DNA of 32,770 nucleotides from JBFLVQ01 sp040758525 (GCA_040758525.1 JBFLVQ010000027.1:1-32770); one strand, 5' to 3'; positions 23,709 through 32,643 are shown, counted from the stretch's first letter. The notes: generated by a model not told the origin, from the sequence alone. Program-made: numbers and translations.

Positions 23709-24101
23709 ATGTCGAAAGAAGCACCGGAACATAGAGAGTTCAAGGGTGAGTATGCAGATCTGCTGAAAGAGTTTGCCGAGTTGATGGACAAGCTCTGGAA
23801 TGATCACCGTACCTCGCCAACTAAAGCAGCCAGTGAGGAGTTCTATGCTTGGGGTAATCTGGATTACACCGTAGTAATGTCAGGCCACCGCTTTAACGAG
23901 CTAGTCGAGATTAAATCCAAGCATGGCAACCTAGACATTAAGAAGGATGAGGACGGTAAGATCGATTGTAAAGTTGCGGTAGATGAGAAGGAGGCTCATA
24001 AGAAGGGTGCTGAAGCCCATAAATCACCTCCTAATCCACGCGAAATCCTACAAAAGAGCATACGCGCTCTCACCCACTACTATTACTCCAGGCCTAGATG
24101 A
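23709..24101 (+). CDS. Hypothetical charged protein
   Basis: The 130-residue protein is soluble and rich in Glu, Lys and His (KEAPEHREFKGEYADLLKE at the start, DEKEAHKKGAEAHKS near 100). It has a possible compact middle part (YAWGNLDYTVVMSGHRFNELVEI) and an aromatic basic end (THYYYSRPR). I do not recognise a family. The ATG at 23709 is supported by GAAGGGG about 8 bases upstream. The frame is open further upstream, but that part overlaps the divergent gene and looks unlike protein. It is transcribed alone from a divergent promoter region and ends 20 bases before the convergent threonine aldolase gene. Confidence 0.75.
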   Translation: MSKEAPEHREFKGEYADLLKEFAELMDKLWNDHRTSPTKAASEEFYAWGNLDYTVVMSGHRFNELVEIKSKHGNLDIKKDEDGKIDCKVAVDEKEAHKKGAEAHKSPPNPREILQKSIRALTHYYYSRPR

Positions 24102-24121
24102 TAATGCCCAGCTAGGTGCAA

Positions 24122-25156
24122 CTACTGCGTTAGTGCTTCTCGTAGGATTGTCAGTGCAGTCTCACAATCCTCACGATTTACATCATAGTGGGTAACCATA
24201 CGCATCTGATAAGCGCTAATACCGTTGGCAAGCACGCCCTGTCTCTTCAAGCGTGCCGATAGTTCAGTAGTATCAATTCTTGTTGCACTGATATCAAAGA
24301 TAAGAATATTAGTCTGTACAGTTTCAGGATCGATAGCAATGCCAGGTATTTCGGCAAGTCCCTGAGCAAGCAACTTGGCATTTGCATGATCTTCGCCTAA
24401 ACGTGCAGGCATCTGCTCAAGAGCAATTAGACCGGCTGCCGCTAGCACTCCTACTTGACGCATTCCACCCCCTAAAAGCTTACGTAGTGGCCTAGCCTGT
24501 TCAATAAATTTATTACTACCTACAATCAACGAGCCGATTGGTGCGCCTAGCCCTTTTGAGAGGCAGAACATTACAGAATCGAAAGGTCGTGTTAATTCTG
24601 CTACCGATTCACCAAGCGCTACAGCAGCATTAAAGATACGGGCACCATCAAGATGTACAGGGATATTACGAGCATGTGCCTGCGCACATATCTCGTGCAT
24701 CTGCGCTTTAGAATGTACTGCACCGCCCGCCATATTATGGGTATTCTCCAGACATATGAGACCAGTCTGGGCACAATAGTAGATAGGTGGACGTAGTACC
24801 TCTTCAATCTGTTGCCAGCTAAGCAGCCCATTGTCGGTAGGGATAGTACGTGGTAGTACTCCAGCAACCATTGAAATTGAGGCCAACTCGTAATTGAGTA
24901 TATGGCCACGTGCATCAATAATAATCTCCTGCCCAGGCTGAGTGTGTAGTTTTACACAGATTAGGTTACCCATACTGCCAGTCGGTACAAAGAGTGCTGC
25001 CTCTCGCTCAAAGATCTCTGCAGCACGTTGTTGCAACCGATTAACGGTAGGATCCTCCATATAGACATCATCGCCAACCTCAGCGTTACGCATAGCTTCA
25101 CGCATCGCTAGGGTTGGGCGGGTAACTGTATCACTTCTCAGGTCAATAGTATGCAT
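24122..25156 (-). CDS. ltaE: Low-specificity L-threonine aldolase
   Basis: This PLP enzyme cleaves L-threonine or allo-threonine to glycine and acetaldehyde. The 344-residue protein has normal family length and motifs: IDLRSDTVTRPT at 4-15, GDDVYMEDPTVN, FVPTGSMGN (55-63), ENTHNMAGG (137-145), VHLDGARIFNA (167-177), and the PLP-binding Lys201 in CLSKGLGAPIGS. The ATG has GGAGA about 11 bases upstream. It is the last gene of the minus-strand run nnr-tsaE-gatC-hemW-ltaE. A TATAAT (25183-25178) in the 56-base gap after hemW may allow separate transcription. Confidence 0.94.
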   Translation of the reverse strand: MHTIDLRSDTVTRPTLAMREAMRNAEVGDDVYMEDPTVNRLQQRAAEIFEREAALFVPTGSMGNLICVKLHTQPGQEIIIDARGHILNYELASISMVAGVLPRTIPTDNGLLSWQQIEEVLRPPIYYCAQTGLICLENTHNMAGGAVHSKAQMHEICAQAHARNIPVHLDGARIFNAAVALGESVAELTRPFDSVMFCLSKGLGAPIGSLIVGSNKFIEQARPLRKLLGGGMRQVGVLAAAGLIALEQMPARLGEDHANAKLLAQGLAEIPGIAIDPETVQTNILIFDISATRIDTTELSARLKRQGVLANGISAYQMRMVTHYDVNREDCETALTILREALTQ

Positions 25157-25212
25157 AGGTATTTAATCTCCATTTGTATTATAGAAACTGCATTTTACTT
25201 GAAGGTACGCAC

Positions 25213-26367
25213 TCAAACAAACAGCAGAAAGACCTCATTGGAGAGCAGTATGCCACGTCGTGTAAGCCGCAGCCGGCCTTGATCTGTCTCTAATAGGCCA
25301 GCGGCAGCCAATTCTACCAACTCTTCATGGTATTCGTTGGCAAGATCAAAGCCATAGCGAATTTGGAAATTTGCTAGATCGACACCCGTCATTAATCTTA
25401 GCTGTAACATAAACGCCTCTCGCGCCTGATCGTATGGGCTGAGTTCTATTCGCTCAGCTACTGCTTCTCCGGACTGTTCAATACGTGTGATATATTCGTG
25501 AGTTGACTTAACATTCCAGTAGCGCTCGCGGCCATTATAAGAATGGGCGCTAACACCATAACCAAAATAAGGAATATCGAGCCAGTATTTAATATTATGG
25601 TGCGAATAGCGCAATTGATCAGATTTTATACGTGCAAAATTGGAGATCTCATAATGTTGATAGCCAGTTGCGGCAGTCTCGTCAAGCAGCATTTCGTACA
25701 TTTCAGCAGCCAGATCTTCATCAGGCGTTTGTAACTGACCTGATCTTATCTGTGCATAGAGCGTCGTGCCCTCTTTAATTTCTAGTAGATAAATTGAGAG
25801 ATGTTCTGGTGCTAGTGAACATGCTTGTGCGAGATTATGATGCCATTGTTCTAGTGTCTGTTCTGGTAGACCAGCAATCAGATCTATGCTGATATTGTCG
25901 AAGCCAGCGCTACGCAGCTTATCAACTGCACTAAAAGCATCAGCAGCAGAATGATCCCGCCCCATTGCTCTCAATTGTGTATCAATAAATGATTGTACGC
26001 CAACACTTGCACGATTAATGCCCATCTCACGATAGCTACGTAAGCGCGCCAAATCTATATCGGATGGATTCATCTCTACAGTGATCTCTGCATCGGCAGC
26101 AACATCAAAACATTCATGACAAACTTCTAGTAATTGTTCGAGCGCGGCGGGTGCAATAATTGATGGTGTGCCACCACCAAAATAGATGGTATCAACAGAA
26201 CGCTTGGCAGGGGTGAGACTAGCAGCGCTGGCGCGAACCTCGGCTGCGAGCGCCTTCAAATAGCGCTGGGCTAGCAGATCTTCATAACTGCCAGTGATAA
26301 AACTGCAGTAGGTGCATTTTGCCTGGCAGAATGGGATATGTAGATAGAGTCCAGCATAATCCGTCAT
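25213..26367 (-). CDS. hemW: Radical SAM HemW-like heme chaperone
   Basis: The 384-residue protein matches HemW, formerly annotated as oxygen-independent coproporphyrinogen oxidase but shown in other bacteria to be a heme-binding chaperone. The cluster motif Cys14-x3-Cys18-x2-Cys21 lies in LHIPFCQAKCTYCSF. The fourth Cys typical of true HemN (CxxxCxxCxC) is absent, which favours HemW. Further family segments are VDTIYFGGGTPS, EMNPSDIDLARL, RASVGVQSF and SIDLIAGLPEQT. The C-terminal HemN domain is complete. It starts 10 bases after gatC and has no strong ribosome binding site, suggesting coupling to the upstream genes. Confidence 0.92.
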   Translation of the reverse strand: MTDYAGLYLHIPFCQAKCTYCSFITGSYEDLLAQRYLKALAAEVRASAASLTPAKRSVDTIYFGGGTPSIIAPAALEQLLEVCHECFDVAADAEITVEMNPSDIDLARLRSYREMGINRASVGVQSFIDTQLRAMGRDHSAADAFSAVDKLRSAGFDNISIDLIAGLPEQTLEQWHHNLAQACSLAPEHLSIYLLEIKEGTTLYAQIRSGQLQTPDEDLAAEMYEMLLDETAATGYQHYEISNFARIKSDQLRYSHHNIKYWLDIPYFGYGVSAHSYNGRERYWNVKSTHEYITRIEQSGEAVAERIELSPYDQAREAFMLQLRLMTGVDLANFQIRYGFDLANEYHEELVELAAAGLLETDQGRLRLTRRGILLSNEVFLLFV

Positions 26368-26377
26368 CAGTTAAATT

Positions 26378-26674
26378 TTAATTGATAACTTTGGGTACCT
26401 TAAAGTGACCATCGCCAGAATCTGGGGCATTGGCAAGCGCAGCCTCTTGACCGATGGAAGGGATCTCCTCATCATTACGCATTGTATAGGAGATATCGCC
26501 AGAAAGTGTGCTATGCGACATAGGTGGGACATCCTTAGTATCGAGTTCGTTAAGCTTCTCTATATAACTTACAATTGATGAGAGCTGTGTGGTAAGCGTC
26601 TCTTTCTCCTCTTCAGTGAGAGCAAGCTGAGCGAGGGCGGCAATCTTTTCAGTATCCTCTTTAGTAATAGGCAT
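26378..26674 (-). CDS. gatC: Aspartyl/glutamyl-tRNA amidotransferase subunit C
   Basis: GatC stabilises the GatA-GatB amidotransferase that converts Glu-tRNA(Gln) or Asp-tRNA(Asn) to the amidated form. The 98-residue protein has the standard length and sequence pattern (ITKEDTEKIAALAQLALTEEE, SIVSYIEKLNELDTKDVPPMSH, and the FKVPKVI end). The ATG at 26674 has GAGGAGAG 6 bases upstream. The frame is open for 24 more codons upstream, but those encode an unrelated hydrophobic stretch in the gap after tsaE. GatA and gatB are not next to it, which is not unusual. Confidence 0.94.
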   Translation of the reverse strand: MPITKEDTEKIAALAQLALTEEEKETLTTQLSSIVSYIEKLNELDTKDVPPMSHSTLSGDISYTMRNDEEIPSIGQEAALANAPDSGDGHFKVPKVIN

Positions 26675-26738
26675 GACTTCTCTCCTCAGACATATTTTAA
26701 AATAAAAGACTAGCGCAACAAGTAGAACACCTACAAGT

Positions 26739-27170
26739 TCACACACGCAGACGTATAGAGATCTCTCGACTATTATCGTCGAGCGGTTTCAACTCTACCT
26801 GATAGCTATTAGGAATAGGTAGACTGCCAAGCTTTTCACCCCACTCAATCACGACCACAGCATCACTAGCAAATATCTCATCAAGCCCCAGGTTGAGCAC
26901 ACATCTTATATCATCTGGGAGGCGGTATAGATCTATATGAATAAGTCTAAGTCGTCCGTAGTGTTCGTTGATAAGTGTAAAAGTAGGACTATTAACATCC
27001 GCCGGGTCAATATCTAGGCCAGCCGCAATGCCTTTAGTAAAAACTGTCTTACCCGCCCCCAGATCGCCATCAAGCAACATTACCGTATGACCCGTAAGCG
27101 TTTCGCCGATCTCATAAGCTAGTTCAAAGGTCTCTTCAGCCGAGCGGGTCAAAAAAATTCCGCTTTTCAA
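26739..27170 (-). CDS. tsaE: tRNA threonylcarbamoyladenosine biosynthesis ATPase TsaE
   Basis: TsaE is the small ATPase that supports TsaB-TsaD in making t6A at position 37 of ANN-decoding tRNAs. The 143-residue protein shows the Walker A motif GDLGAGKT at 35-42, SPTFTLINEHYG, LIHIDLYRLPD and VVIEWGEKLG, all typical. It appears to start at a TTG (27170), supported by AGGAGG 6 bases upstream. That ribosome binding site lies inside the last codons of the nnr gene, with which it overlaps by 35 bases. TsaB and TsaD are not in the window. Confidence 0.93.
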   Translation of the reverse strand: MKSGIFLTRSAEETFELAYEIGETLTGHTVMLLDGDLGAGKTVFTKGIAAGLDIDPADVNSPTFTLINEHYGRLRLIHIDLYRLPDDIRCVLNLGLDEIFASDAVVVIEWGEKLGSLPIPNSYQVELKPLDDNSREISIRLRV

Positions 27171-28749
27171 GCTCGCCTCCTACTACCAGTATTGCCGCCG
27201 CTAATTGTTCGATTAGATCTGAGGCCAGCAGACTGCGTTGTCCTAGTGCTTGTGCAGCTAGATCACCAGCCAGCCCATGCAGATAGACTCCAGCAATAGT
27301 TGCTGCTAGAGGGTTACTAGCAGACTGTGCTAGCAACCCAGCAATAATGCCTGTAAGTACATCGCCGGCGCCGGCGGTTGCCATACCAGCATTACCAGTA
27401 GGATTAACATAGACCTCACCATCTGGTGTGGCAATCAGCGAACGTTCACCCTTTAGCACCAAGATAACCTGATTAGTAATAGCGAACTCTCGTACAGTAT
27501 CAATCCGTGTTGCCATACTTTCAGCCAGCTTACTCCCTAACAGTCGCTGCATCTCACCTGGATGTGGGGTAAGAATTATGGGCTTCTCCTGTGAGCCAGT
27601 AAGTTGTGCTGGCCAAGGCGCTAAGCAGTTGAGTCCATCTGCATCTATAACCATTGGACCAGGCCGTTGCTTAACCAATTCATTGACAAACTGGCGTGTC
27701 TCACTACTACTGCCTAGTCCAGGGCCAAGCGCAATAAGCTGCTTCCTTTCTGCTAACCTTAGCGCAGTGTTGAGCGCAGCGGCAGCAATAACACCGTCTG
27801 CTGTCTCCTCTAGAGGTTCGGTCATCACCTCTAGAGCAGCATTACCAGCGAGAACCTGTTGGCAACTGTGAGGTGTGGCAACTGTGACCAGCCCAGCGCC
27901 AGTACGCAGCACCGATTCAGCAGTGAGCGCGGCTGCACCGGTCTTGCCACGTCCGCCTGCCACTACCAACACATTTCCGACATTGTTTTTATGTGCTTGT
28001 GCACGCCGCCTTGAGGTGATTAGGAAACGGCTCACTTCTTCTTGCTCAACCAAGTTAAGGCGTGCACCCGATTCTCTAATTAAACTATCTGGCGAGCCTA
28101 TTGGCACAACTACAAGTAGACCATTGTAGTGATAAGCAGGTGGCACAATATTGGCAACCTTAGGTGCAGTCATCGTAATAGTCAACTGTGCGCGTACAGT
28201 TGGGCCTATGATATCTGAACTATCAGCACTCAATCCTGAAGGAATATCAATGGCAACGACTGGCTGTTTACTGTCATTGAATCTTTCCGCCACCTCTTTG
28301 AAGATACCGGCAAGTGGTCTAGCTGCACCAGTGCCAAAGAGTGCATCAACATAAAGGTCACAAGGGTTGGAGAATACTTTATGCAACTCTTCGCTTGTTT
28401 CGGTCTCATGAAATATCAGTCTGGGTGTTTCAATCTCTGCCAGCTTCTTTACTGCTTCGAAATTGACATAAGCATCTCCACGTGTTTCCGAGAATTTGCC
28501 TAGCAAGAAGAGTTCTACCAATGCGCCACGTAGCCACAAATGGCGTGCTACCACGGCGCCATCACCACCATTGTTACCTTTGCCGCAAAATATTTTTACT
28601 TGCTTACCAGTGAGCGAGCCGAAATGTCGCTCCATAGCTACTACTGCTGAGACACCGGCTGTCTCCATCAATGTTAGACCGAGCACGCCAAAGCGCTCAG
28701 TAGTTAAGCGATCAACCTGTTGCATCTGTGTTGCTGTTAGTACTTTCAT
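27136..28749 (-). CDS. nnr: Bifunctional NAD(P)H-hydrate epimerase and dehydratase
   Basis: The protein repairs damaged NAD(P)H hydrates. The N-terminal YjeF_N domain (about 1-220, GKGNNGGDGAVVARHL) epimerises the hydrates. The C-terminal YjeF/ribokinase-like domain (about 230-525) dehydrates them using ADP (VVAGGRGKTGAAALTAE, ALGPGLGSSSETR, TPHPGEMQRLLG, and GNAGMATAGAGDVLTGI with the catalytic Asp). At 537 residues it is full length. ATG 28749 gives the usual family start (KVLTATQMQQVDR). It has no ribosome binding site and lies only a few bases after the predicted transcription start, so the message may be leaderless. An in-frame TTG at 28788 is less likely. It heads the run nnr-tsaE-gatC-hemW-ltaE. 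Confidence 0.95.
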   Translation of the reverse strand: MKVLTATQMQQVDRLTTERFGVLGLTLMETAGVSAVVAMERHFGSLTGKQVKIFCGKGNNGGDGAVVARHLWLRGALVELFLLGKFSETRGDAYVNFEAVKKLAEIETPRLIFHETETSEELHKVFSNPCDLYVDALFGTGAARPLAGIFKEVAERFNDSKQPVVAIDIPSGLSADSSDIIGPTVRAQLTITMTAPKVANIVPPAYHYNGLLVVVPIGSPDSLIRESGARLNLVEQEEVSRFLITSRRRAQAHKNNVGNVLVVAGGRGKTGAAALTAESVLRTGAGLVTVATPHSCQQVLAGNAALEVMTEPLEETADGVIAAAALNTALRLAERKQLIALGPGLGSSSETRQFVNELVKQRPGPMVIDADGLNCLAPWPAQLTGSQEKPIILTPHPGEMQRLLGSKLAESMATRIDTVREFAITNQVILVLKGERSLIATPDGEVYVNPTGNAGMATAGAGDVLTGIIAGLLAQSASNPLAATIAGVYLHGLAGDLAAQALGQRSLLASDLIEQLAAAILVVGGELEKRNFFDPLG

Positions 28750-28758
28750 AACGGAGCG

Positions 28759-28788
28759 ATGATAAGGAAGAGAGTAGGGTAGTGTCAA
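28759..28788 (-). promoter_or_regulatory. Sigma-70 promoter for the nnr operon
   Basis: On the minus strand a perfect TTGACA (28788-28783) is followed after 18 bases by TATCAT (28764-28759), a five-of-six match. The expected start point near 28752 lies only about 3 bases before the nnr ATG. Confidence 0.6.
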
Positions 28789-28862
28789 ATCAGCTCGCTG
28801 GTCGTAAGCGTGTTCTTTTGATAGTATGAACTTCTCTTTGCCAAGGGGAAGGGCGTTACTTC

Positions 28863-30545
28863 ATGATGAATTTAACGATCATAGACTTTGAGCTGTTTAA
28901 GGTCGTAGGGCCAGTATTAGTTGTTTTACTTGCTTTTGTACTATCTCGCACCCGTTCCAAGTGGGTACAGCAGTTGGAGTATAGAGTGGGTGTACTAGCA
29001 CGCCGTCAGGGTCTATCGGTACTGCTGGTTGGAATCTTAACTTTTCTTGGTAGTGTAGCAGTATCGTTGCTTGTGCGCTTACCTGTACCAACGATTCCAG
29101 ATGAATATAGCTACCTACTTGCCGCCGATACCTTCGCCTCAGGACGCCTCAGCAATCCTCCCCATCCTATGTGGGTCCATTTCGAGAGTTATTACATTCT
29201 GCAACAGCCCGTCTATGTATCAAAGTATCCACCTATGCAAGGGCTGATGCTAGCTTTGGGACAGCTTACAACAGGATATCCAATTGTTGGAGTATGGCTA
29301 AGCATAGCGCTAATGTGTAGTGCGATCTGTTGGATGTTACAAGCCTGGATGCCACCACGCTGGGCGCTACTAGGTGGTGTGCTGGCAATGTTGCATATAG
29401 GTATAGCAAGTTATTGGAGTCAGAGTTATTGGGGTGGCGCATTATCTGCTTGTGGGGGGGCATTACTATTTGGCGGGTTACGACGTGTTATACAACAGCC
29501 ACATATACGTGATGCATTACTACTAGGAATTGGATTGGTTATATTGGCTAACAGCCGACCCTATGAGGGACTACTAGCTAGTATACCATCTGCAATACTA
29601 TTGCTAATCTGGATTATTGGCCAACGCGGGGCAGCGCTGACCATAGCGCTCCAGCGAGTAGTGTTGCCATTACTGATAGTGCTTACCCTAGCTGGTCTAG
29701 CGACTGCTTATTATAACTGGCATATTACAGGAAACCCTTTAATGCTGCCTTATCAACTCTACGAGGATAAATACAGCCCTGTACCAAATATGGTTTGGCA
29801 GAGTCCTCGTACCGATATCGTCTATAATCACCAAGTGATGCATGATATGTATGCCGATCTGCTAAGCTGGTATTTAACCTACTATCGTTCATTGCCTAGG
29901 CTGGCAATGGCTGCCTGGATAAAGATAAAAGTATTCTGGCTCTTCTATTTGGGTGCGGCTTTGACACTACCATTGGTAGCGTTTCGTGAGACATTAAAGG
30001 ATCGTTGGATGATCTTTGCACTGTTGAGTTGTGGGCTAGTGTTGATCGGCTTTCTCTTAACAACCTATACACACTCACATTATCCCGCACCTGTGACCGC
30101 ATTAATATTTGCGATTGTGTTACAGTCGCTACGACACCTGCGTTGTTGGCGCTGGAGGGCAGGTGGTACAGGGAGATGGATCGTCTGGTTAATCCCTATG
30201 TTTTATGTTGTATTGCTTGTCTTACGGGTGCAGGCCGATGCGCTTTCCACACAGGCTTACCATTGGAGTGCATATAGAGCGCAATTGCAACAACAACTGA
30301 GTGAGAGCCAGGCTCGCCATCTTATTATTGTGCGTTATGGCTCAGAGCATGCGCTTGGTAGTGAATGGGTATATAACAGAGCAGATATAGACCAGGCCAA
30401 GGTAGTATGGGCAAGGGAGATGGATATGGCACACAATTGTGCGCTAATAAATTATTTTAGAGATCGGCAGATCTGGTTACTGATTGTTGACAACGATGAA
30501 CTGCCTCCACAGCTTCTTCCCTATACAACGAAAGCTTGCCGTTAA
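28863..30545 (+). CDS. GT-C type multi-pass membrane glycosyltransferase (putative)
   Basis: The 560-residue integral membrane protein has around ten hydrophobic helices spread over residues 10-450 and a soluble C-terminal part of about 110 residues. A short loop after the second helix has the acidic pair Asp80-Glu81 in TIPDEYSYLLAADTF, the position and pattern of the catalytic acidic motif of GT-C enzymes that use polyprenyl-phosphate sugars. It is followed by YVSKYPPMQGLMLALG. HSHYPAPVTALI in a late loop is also characteristic of these proteins. The sugar donor and acceptor cannot be told. AAGGGGAAGGG lies about 10 bases before tandem ATG codons (28863 and 28866). It is divergent from nnr and is followed by a response regulator gene. 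Confidence 0.8.
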   Translation: MMNLTIIDFELFKVVGPVLVVLLAFVLSRTRSKWVQQLEYRVGVLARRQGLSVLLVGILTFLGSVAVSLLVRLPVPTIPDEYSYLLAADTFASGRLSNPPHPMWVHFESYYILQQPVYVSKYPPMQGLMLALGQLTTGYPIVGVWLSIALMCSAICWMLQAWMPPRWALLGGVLAMLHIGIASYWSQSYWGGALSACGGALLFGGLRRVIQQPHIRDALLLGIGLVILANSRPYEGLLASIPSAILLLIWIIGQRGAALTIALQRVVLPLLIVLTLAGLATAYYNWHITGNPLMLPYQLYEDKYSPVPNMVWQSPRTDIVYNHQVMHDMYADLLSWYLTYYRSLPRLAMAAWIKIKVFWLFYLGAALTLPLVAFRETLKDRWMIFALLSCGLVLIGFLLTTYTHSHYPAPVTALIFAIVLQSLRHLRCWRWRAGGTGRWIVWLIPMFYVVLLVLRVQADALSTQAYHWSAYRAQLQQQLSESQARHLIIVRYGSEHALGSEWVYNRADIDQAKVVWAREMDMAHNCALINYFRDRQIWLLIVDNDELPPQLLPYTTKACR

Positions 30546-30582
30546 TTAGGATGATATCAACTATTTTTTAGCTGGAGAGAAT

Positions 30583-31956
30583 ATGAGCGGACAGACAATC
30601 TTGATCATTGATGATGAGGCAAACACGCTCACAACATTAGCGCGTGCTTTTAAGTTAGAGGGATTTCATCCTCTCACTGCTGATACAGGCAGTGCAGCAC
30701 TTGCCCGTCTCAAGCAGGAACGCGTCGATCTGATCCTATGTGATGTTTTTATGCCTGAGGTTGATGGTGTTACTTTACTCAAACAGATTCGTGCGCAATA
30801 CCCTAACATTCCAGTATTGATGATGTCGGGACAGGCAACCATAGAGATTGCTGTAGAGGCGACCAAACTGGGCGCGACCGATTTTATCGAGAAGCCGATC
30901 TCATTCGAAAAGCTGCTTGTTACCGTCAAGAATGCCCTTAAGATTGGTGCACTTGAAGCTGAGAACCGCAAACTGCGCCAGGCTCTCTCAGAAGAGCAGA
31001 GTCTAATAGGAGAGAGCGAACCTATGCGGCGCTTACGTGCACTGATTGAACGTGCTGCGCCTGCTACTACTCGTGTGCTTATTACGGGCGAGAATGGCAC
31101 TGGTAAAGAACTGGTGGCTCGTGCTATCCATCTTTTAAGTGCGCGTGCAGAAGAACCATTTATCAAGATCAACTGTGCTGCTATTCCTTCTGAGCTGATC
31201 GAGTCAGAGTTATTTGGCCATGAAAAAGGCGCCTTTACCGGTGCCGTACAGATGCGACGTGGTAAGTTTGAGCAGGCACAAGGTGGCACACTCTTTCTTG
31301 ACGAGATTGGTGATATGCCACTCACTATGCAGGCCAAGCTGTTACGTGTACTGCAGGAGGAGGAGATCGAGCGAGTAGGTGGTACACATACTATTAAGAT
31401 TGATGTACGTGTGATTGCTGCTACCAACAAGAAGATTGATGAGATGGTTGCTAATCAGACTTTTCGTGAAGACCTATATTACCGTATCAATGTCTTTCCG
31501 ATTCATGTACCATCTTTGCGTGAGCGATTGGATGATCTACCCTTGCTTGCCAATGCCTTTGTAAAATCGATTGCGGCTCGCAATAATTGGAAGACGAAAG
31601 AGATTCTCCCTGAGGCAGACAAATATTTACGTTGCCACAATTGGCCTGGTAATGTACGCGAACTGCGTAATATCATCGAGCGCGCTATGATTATTGCTAG
31701 TAGCGACTCTATAAAAGCTAGCGATATCGAACTAGCACTGCCAATGCTTGGCGCTACGACTACGCCAGGCCGTGGTTATAGCAATACAGATGTGCTACGT
31801 AACATTGTCGATCAGGTTGAACGTGAAGTGATCATCGAACGCTTGAAGAACAGCCATTACCATATTACTAAAACTGCGGAAAGTCTTGGTCTAGAGCGTA
31901 GCCATCTCTACAAAAAATGTCGTCAATTGGGAATCGATCTTCAGCGCAATAAATAG
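30583..31956 (+). CDS. NtrC-family sigma-54 response regulator
   Basis: This 457-residue response regulator has three domains. The receiver (about 4-118) has the acidic pair Asp10-Asp11, phosphorylated Asp54 in LILCDVFMPEVDG, and Lys104. The sigma-54 AAA+ domain (about 140-370) has Walker A GENGTGKE at 169-176, a canonical GAFTGA at 216-221, TLFLDEIGDM, and WPGNVRELRNIIERA. A Fis-type helix-turn-helix (KTAESLGLERSHLYKKCRQLG) completes it. All key residues are present, so it should activate sigma-54 promoters when phosphorylated. GGAGAG sits 5 bases before the ATG. No histidine kinase gene is adjacent, so its partner is unlinked. It starts 37 bases after the glycosyltransferase gene and may be cotranscribed with it. 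Confidence 0.95.
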   Translation: MSGQTILIIDDEANTLTTLARAFKLEGFHPLTADTGSAALARLKQERVDLILCDVFMPEVDGVTLLKQIRAQYPNIPVLMMSGQATIEIAVEATKLGATDFIEKPISFEKLLVTVKNALKIGALEAENRKLRQALSEEQSLIGESEPMRRLRALIERAAPATTRVLITGENGTGKELVARAIHLLSARAEEPFIKINCAAIPSELIESELFGHEKGAFTGAVQMRRGKFEQAQGGTLFLDEIGDMPLTMQAKLLRVLQEEEIERVGGTHTIKIDVRVIAATNKKIDEMVANQTFREDLYYRINVFPIHVPSLRERLDDLPLLANAFVKSIAARNNWKTKEILPEADKYLRCHNWPGNVRELRNIIERAMIIASSDSIKASDIELALPMLGATTTPGRGYSNTDVLRNIVDQVEREVIIERLKNSHYHITKTAESLGLERSHLYKKCRQLGIDLQRNK

Positions 31957-31990
31957 CTGTACTATACTTACGATAAGTCACGCTACTGGG

Positions 31991-32006
31991 CCGGTAACGG
32001 TGCCGG
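31991..32006 (+). terminator. Weak hairpin after the response regulator
   Basis: CCGGT (31991-31995) and GCCGG (32002-32006) make a 5-bp stem including one wobble pair with a 6-base loop, followed by a mixed AATTTCTCCTT tract. It is a possible but weak terminator. Confidence 0.25.
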
Positions 32007-32025
32007 AATTTCTCCTTGTAAATGC

Positions 32026-32054
32026 TCGACAAAGATAATAACCCGTGCTATTAT
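32026..32054 (+). promoter_or_regulatory. Sigma-70 promoter for tRNA-tuf cluster
   Basis: TCGACA (32026-32031) and TATTAT (32049-32054) are spaced by exactly 17 bases, each a five-of-six match. The site lies about 67 bases before the first tRNA and could drive all four tRNAs and tuf, which are on one strand with short gaps. Confidence 0.6.
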
Positions 32055-32121
32055 CCTCATTTCGCCTCAAAGGGTGTTTTGAGTTCTTTTTAATCAGATA
32101 ACTGGCCCTCAAAAGGCTGCT

Positions 32122-32194
32122 GCCGGTGTAGCTCAGTTGGTAGAGCGGCTGATTTGTAATCAGCAGGTCGGGGGTTCGAGACCCTTCACCGGCT
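32122..32194 (+). tRNA. tRNA-Thr (anticodon TGT)
   Basis: A 73-base cloverleaf without encoded CCA. The acceptor pairs are GCCGGTG with CACCGGC, the D arm contains GCTCAGTTGGTAGAGC, the anticodon loop is TTTGTAA with TGT at 32155-32157, and the T loop is TTCGAGA. It reads ACA and, by wobble, other ACN codons. Confidence 0.96.
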
Positions 32195-32256
32195 TTACCC
32201 ACCAGCCCATCTGGCGATTTAAGCAATAAGGTGCGGCAAGGTTTGATAAGCAAAAA

Positions 32257-32341
32257 GCAGGGGTGGCCGAGAGGTTAATGGCACCAGACTGTAAATCTGG
32301 CGAGCGAACGCTCTACGTAGGTTCGAATCCTACCCCCTGCA
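32257..32341 (+). tRNA. tRNA-Tyr (anticodon GTA)
   Basis: An 85-base class II tRNA with a long variable arm (GAGCGAACGCTC). Acceptor GCAGGGG pairs with CCCCTGC, the anticodon GTA is at 32291-32293, and the T loop is TTCGAAT. CCA is not encoded. Confidence 0.96.
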
Positions 32342-32382
32342 TAACGGATTGCATGGCGAGTAGGTTGTGCGATCCGGTGGAA

Positions 32383-32458
32383 GCGGGCGTAGCTCAGTTG
32401 GTAGAGCATCAGCCTTCCAAGCTGAGGGTCGCGAGTTCGAACCTCGTCGCCCGCTCCA
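32383..32458 (+). tRNA. tRNA-Gly (anticodon TCC)
   Basis: A 76-base tRNA including an encoded CCA (32456-32458). Acceptor GCGGGCG pairs with CGCCCGC, the anticodon TCC is at 32416-32418 between TCAGC and GCTGA, and the T loop is TTCGAAC. Confidence 0.96.
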
Positions 32459-32527
32459 GTCTATTTCGTAAAATGCCCTGGACTAGGCGATGTCCCCAAT
32501 AAATGGGGAAAAGATGACGGGATTTAT

Positions 32528-32603
<76 letters not shown>

Positions 32604-32643
32604 CTTTTTCATCTTCAGGCAGGAAACAGAAGGAAATCCAACC

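Noticed and set aside
26675..26746. N-terminal hydrophobic extension of GatC
   Set aside because: The extra 24 residues are unlike any GatC, and the ATG at 26674 has a strong ribosome binding site. The stretch is the gap after tsaE.
30666..31430. Long open frame on the minus strand (254 codons) opposite the response regulator
   Set aside because: It lies wholly within a gene with perfect family motifs. The predicted protein is Ser/Arg/Ile-rich without any recognisable motif, as expected of an antisense shadow.
32263..32502. Open frame of 79 codons across tRNA-Tyr and tRNA-Gly
   Set aside because: It runs straight through two well-formed tRNA genes and is a typical artefact of tRNA sequence.
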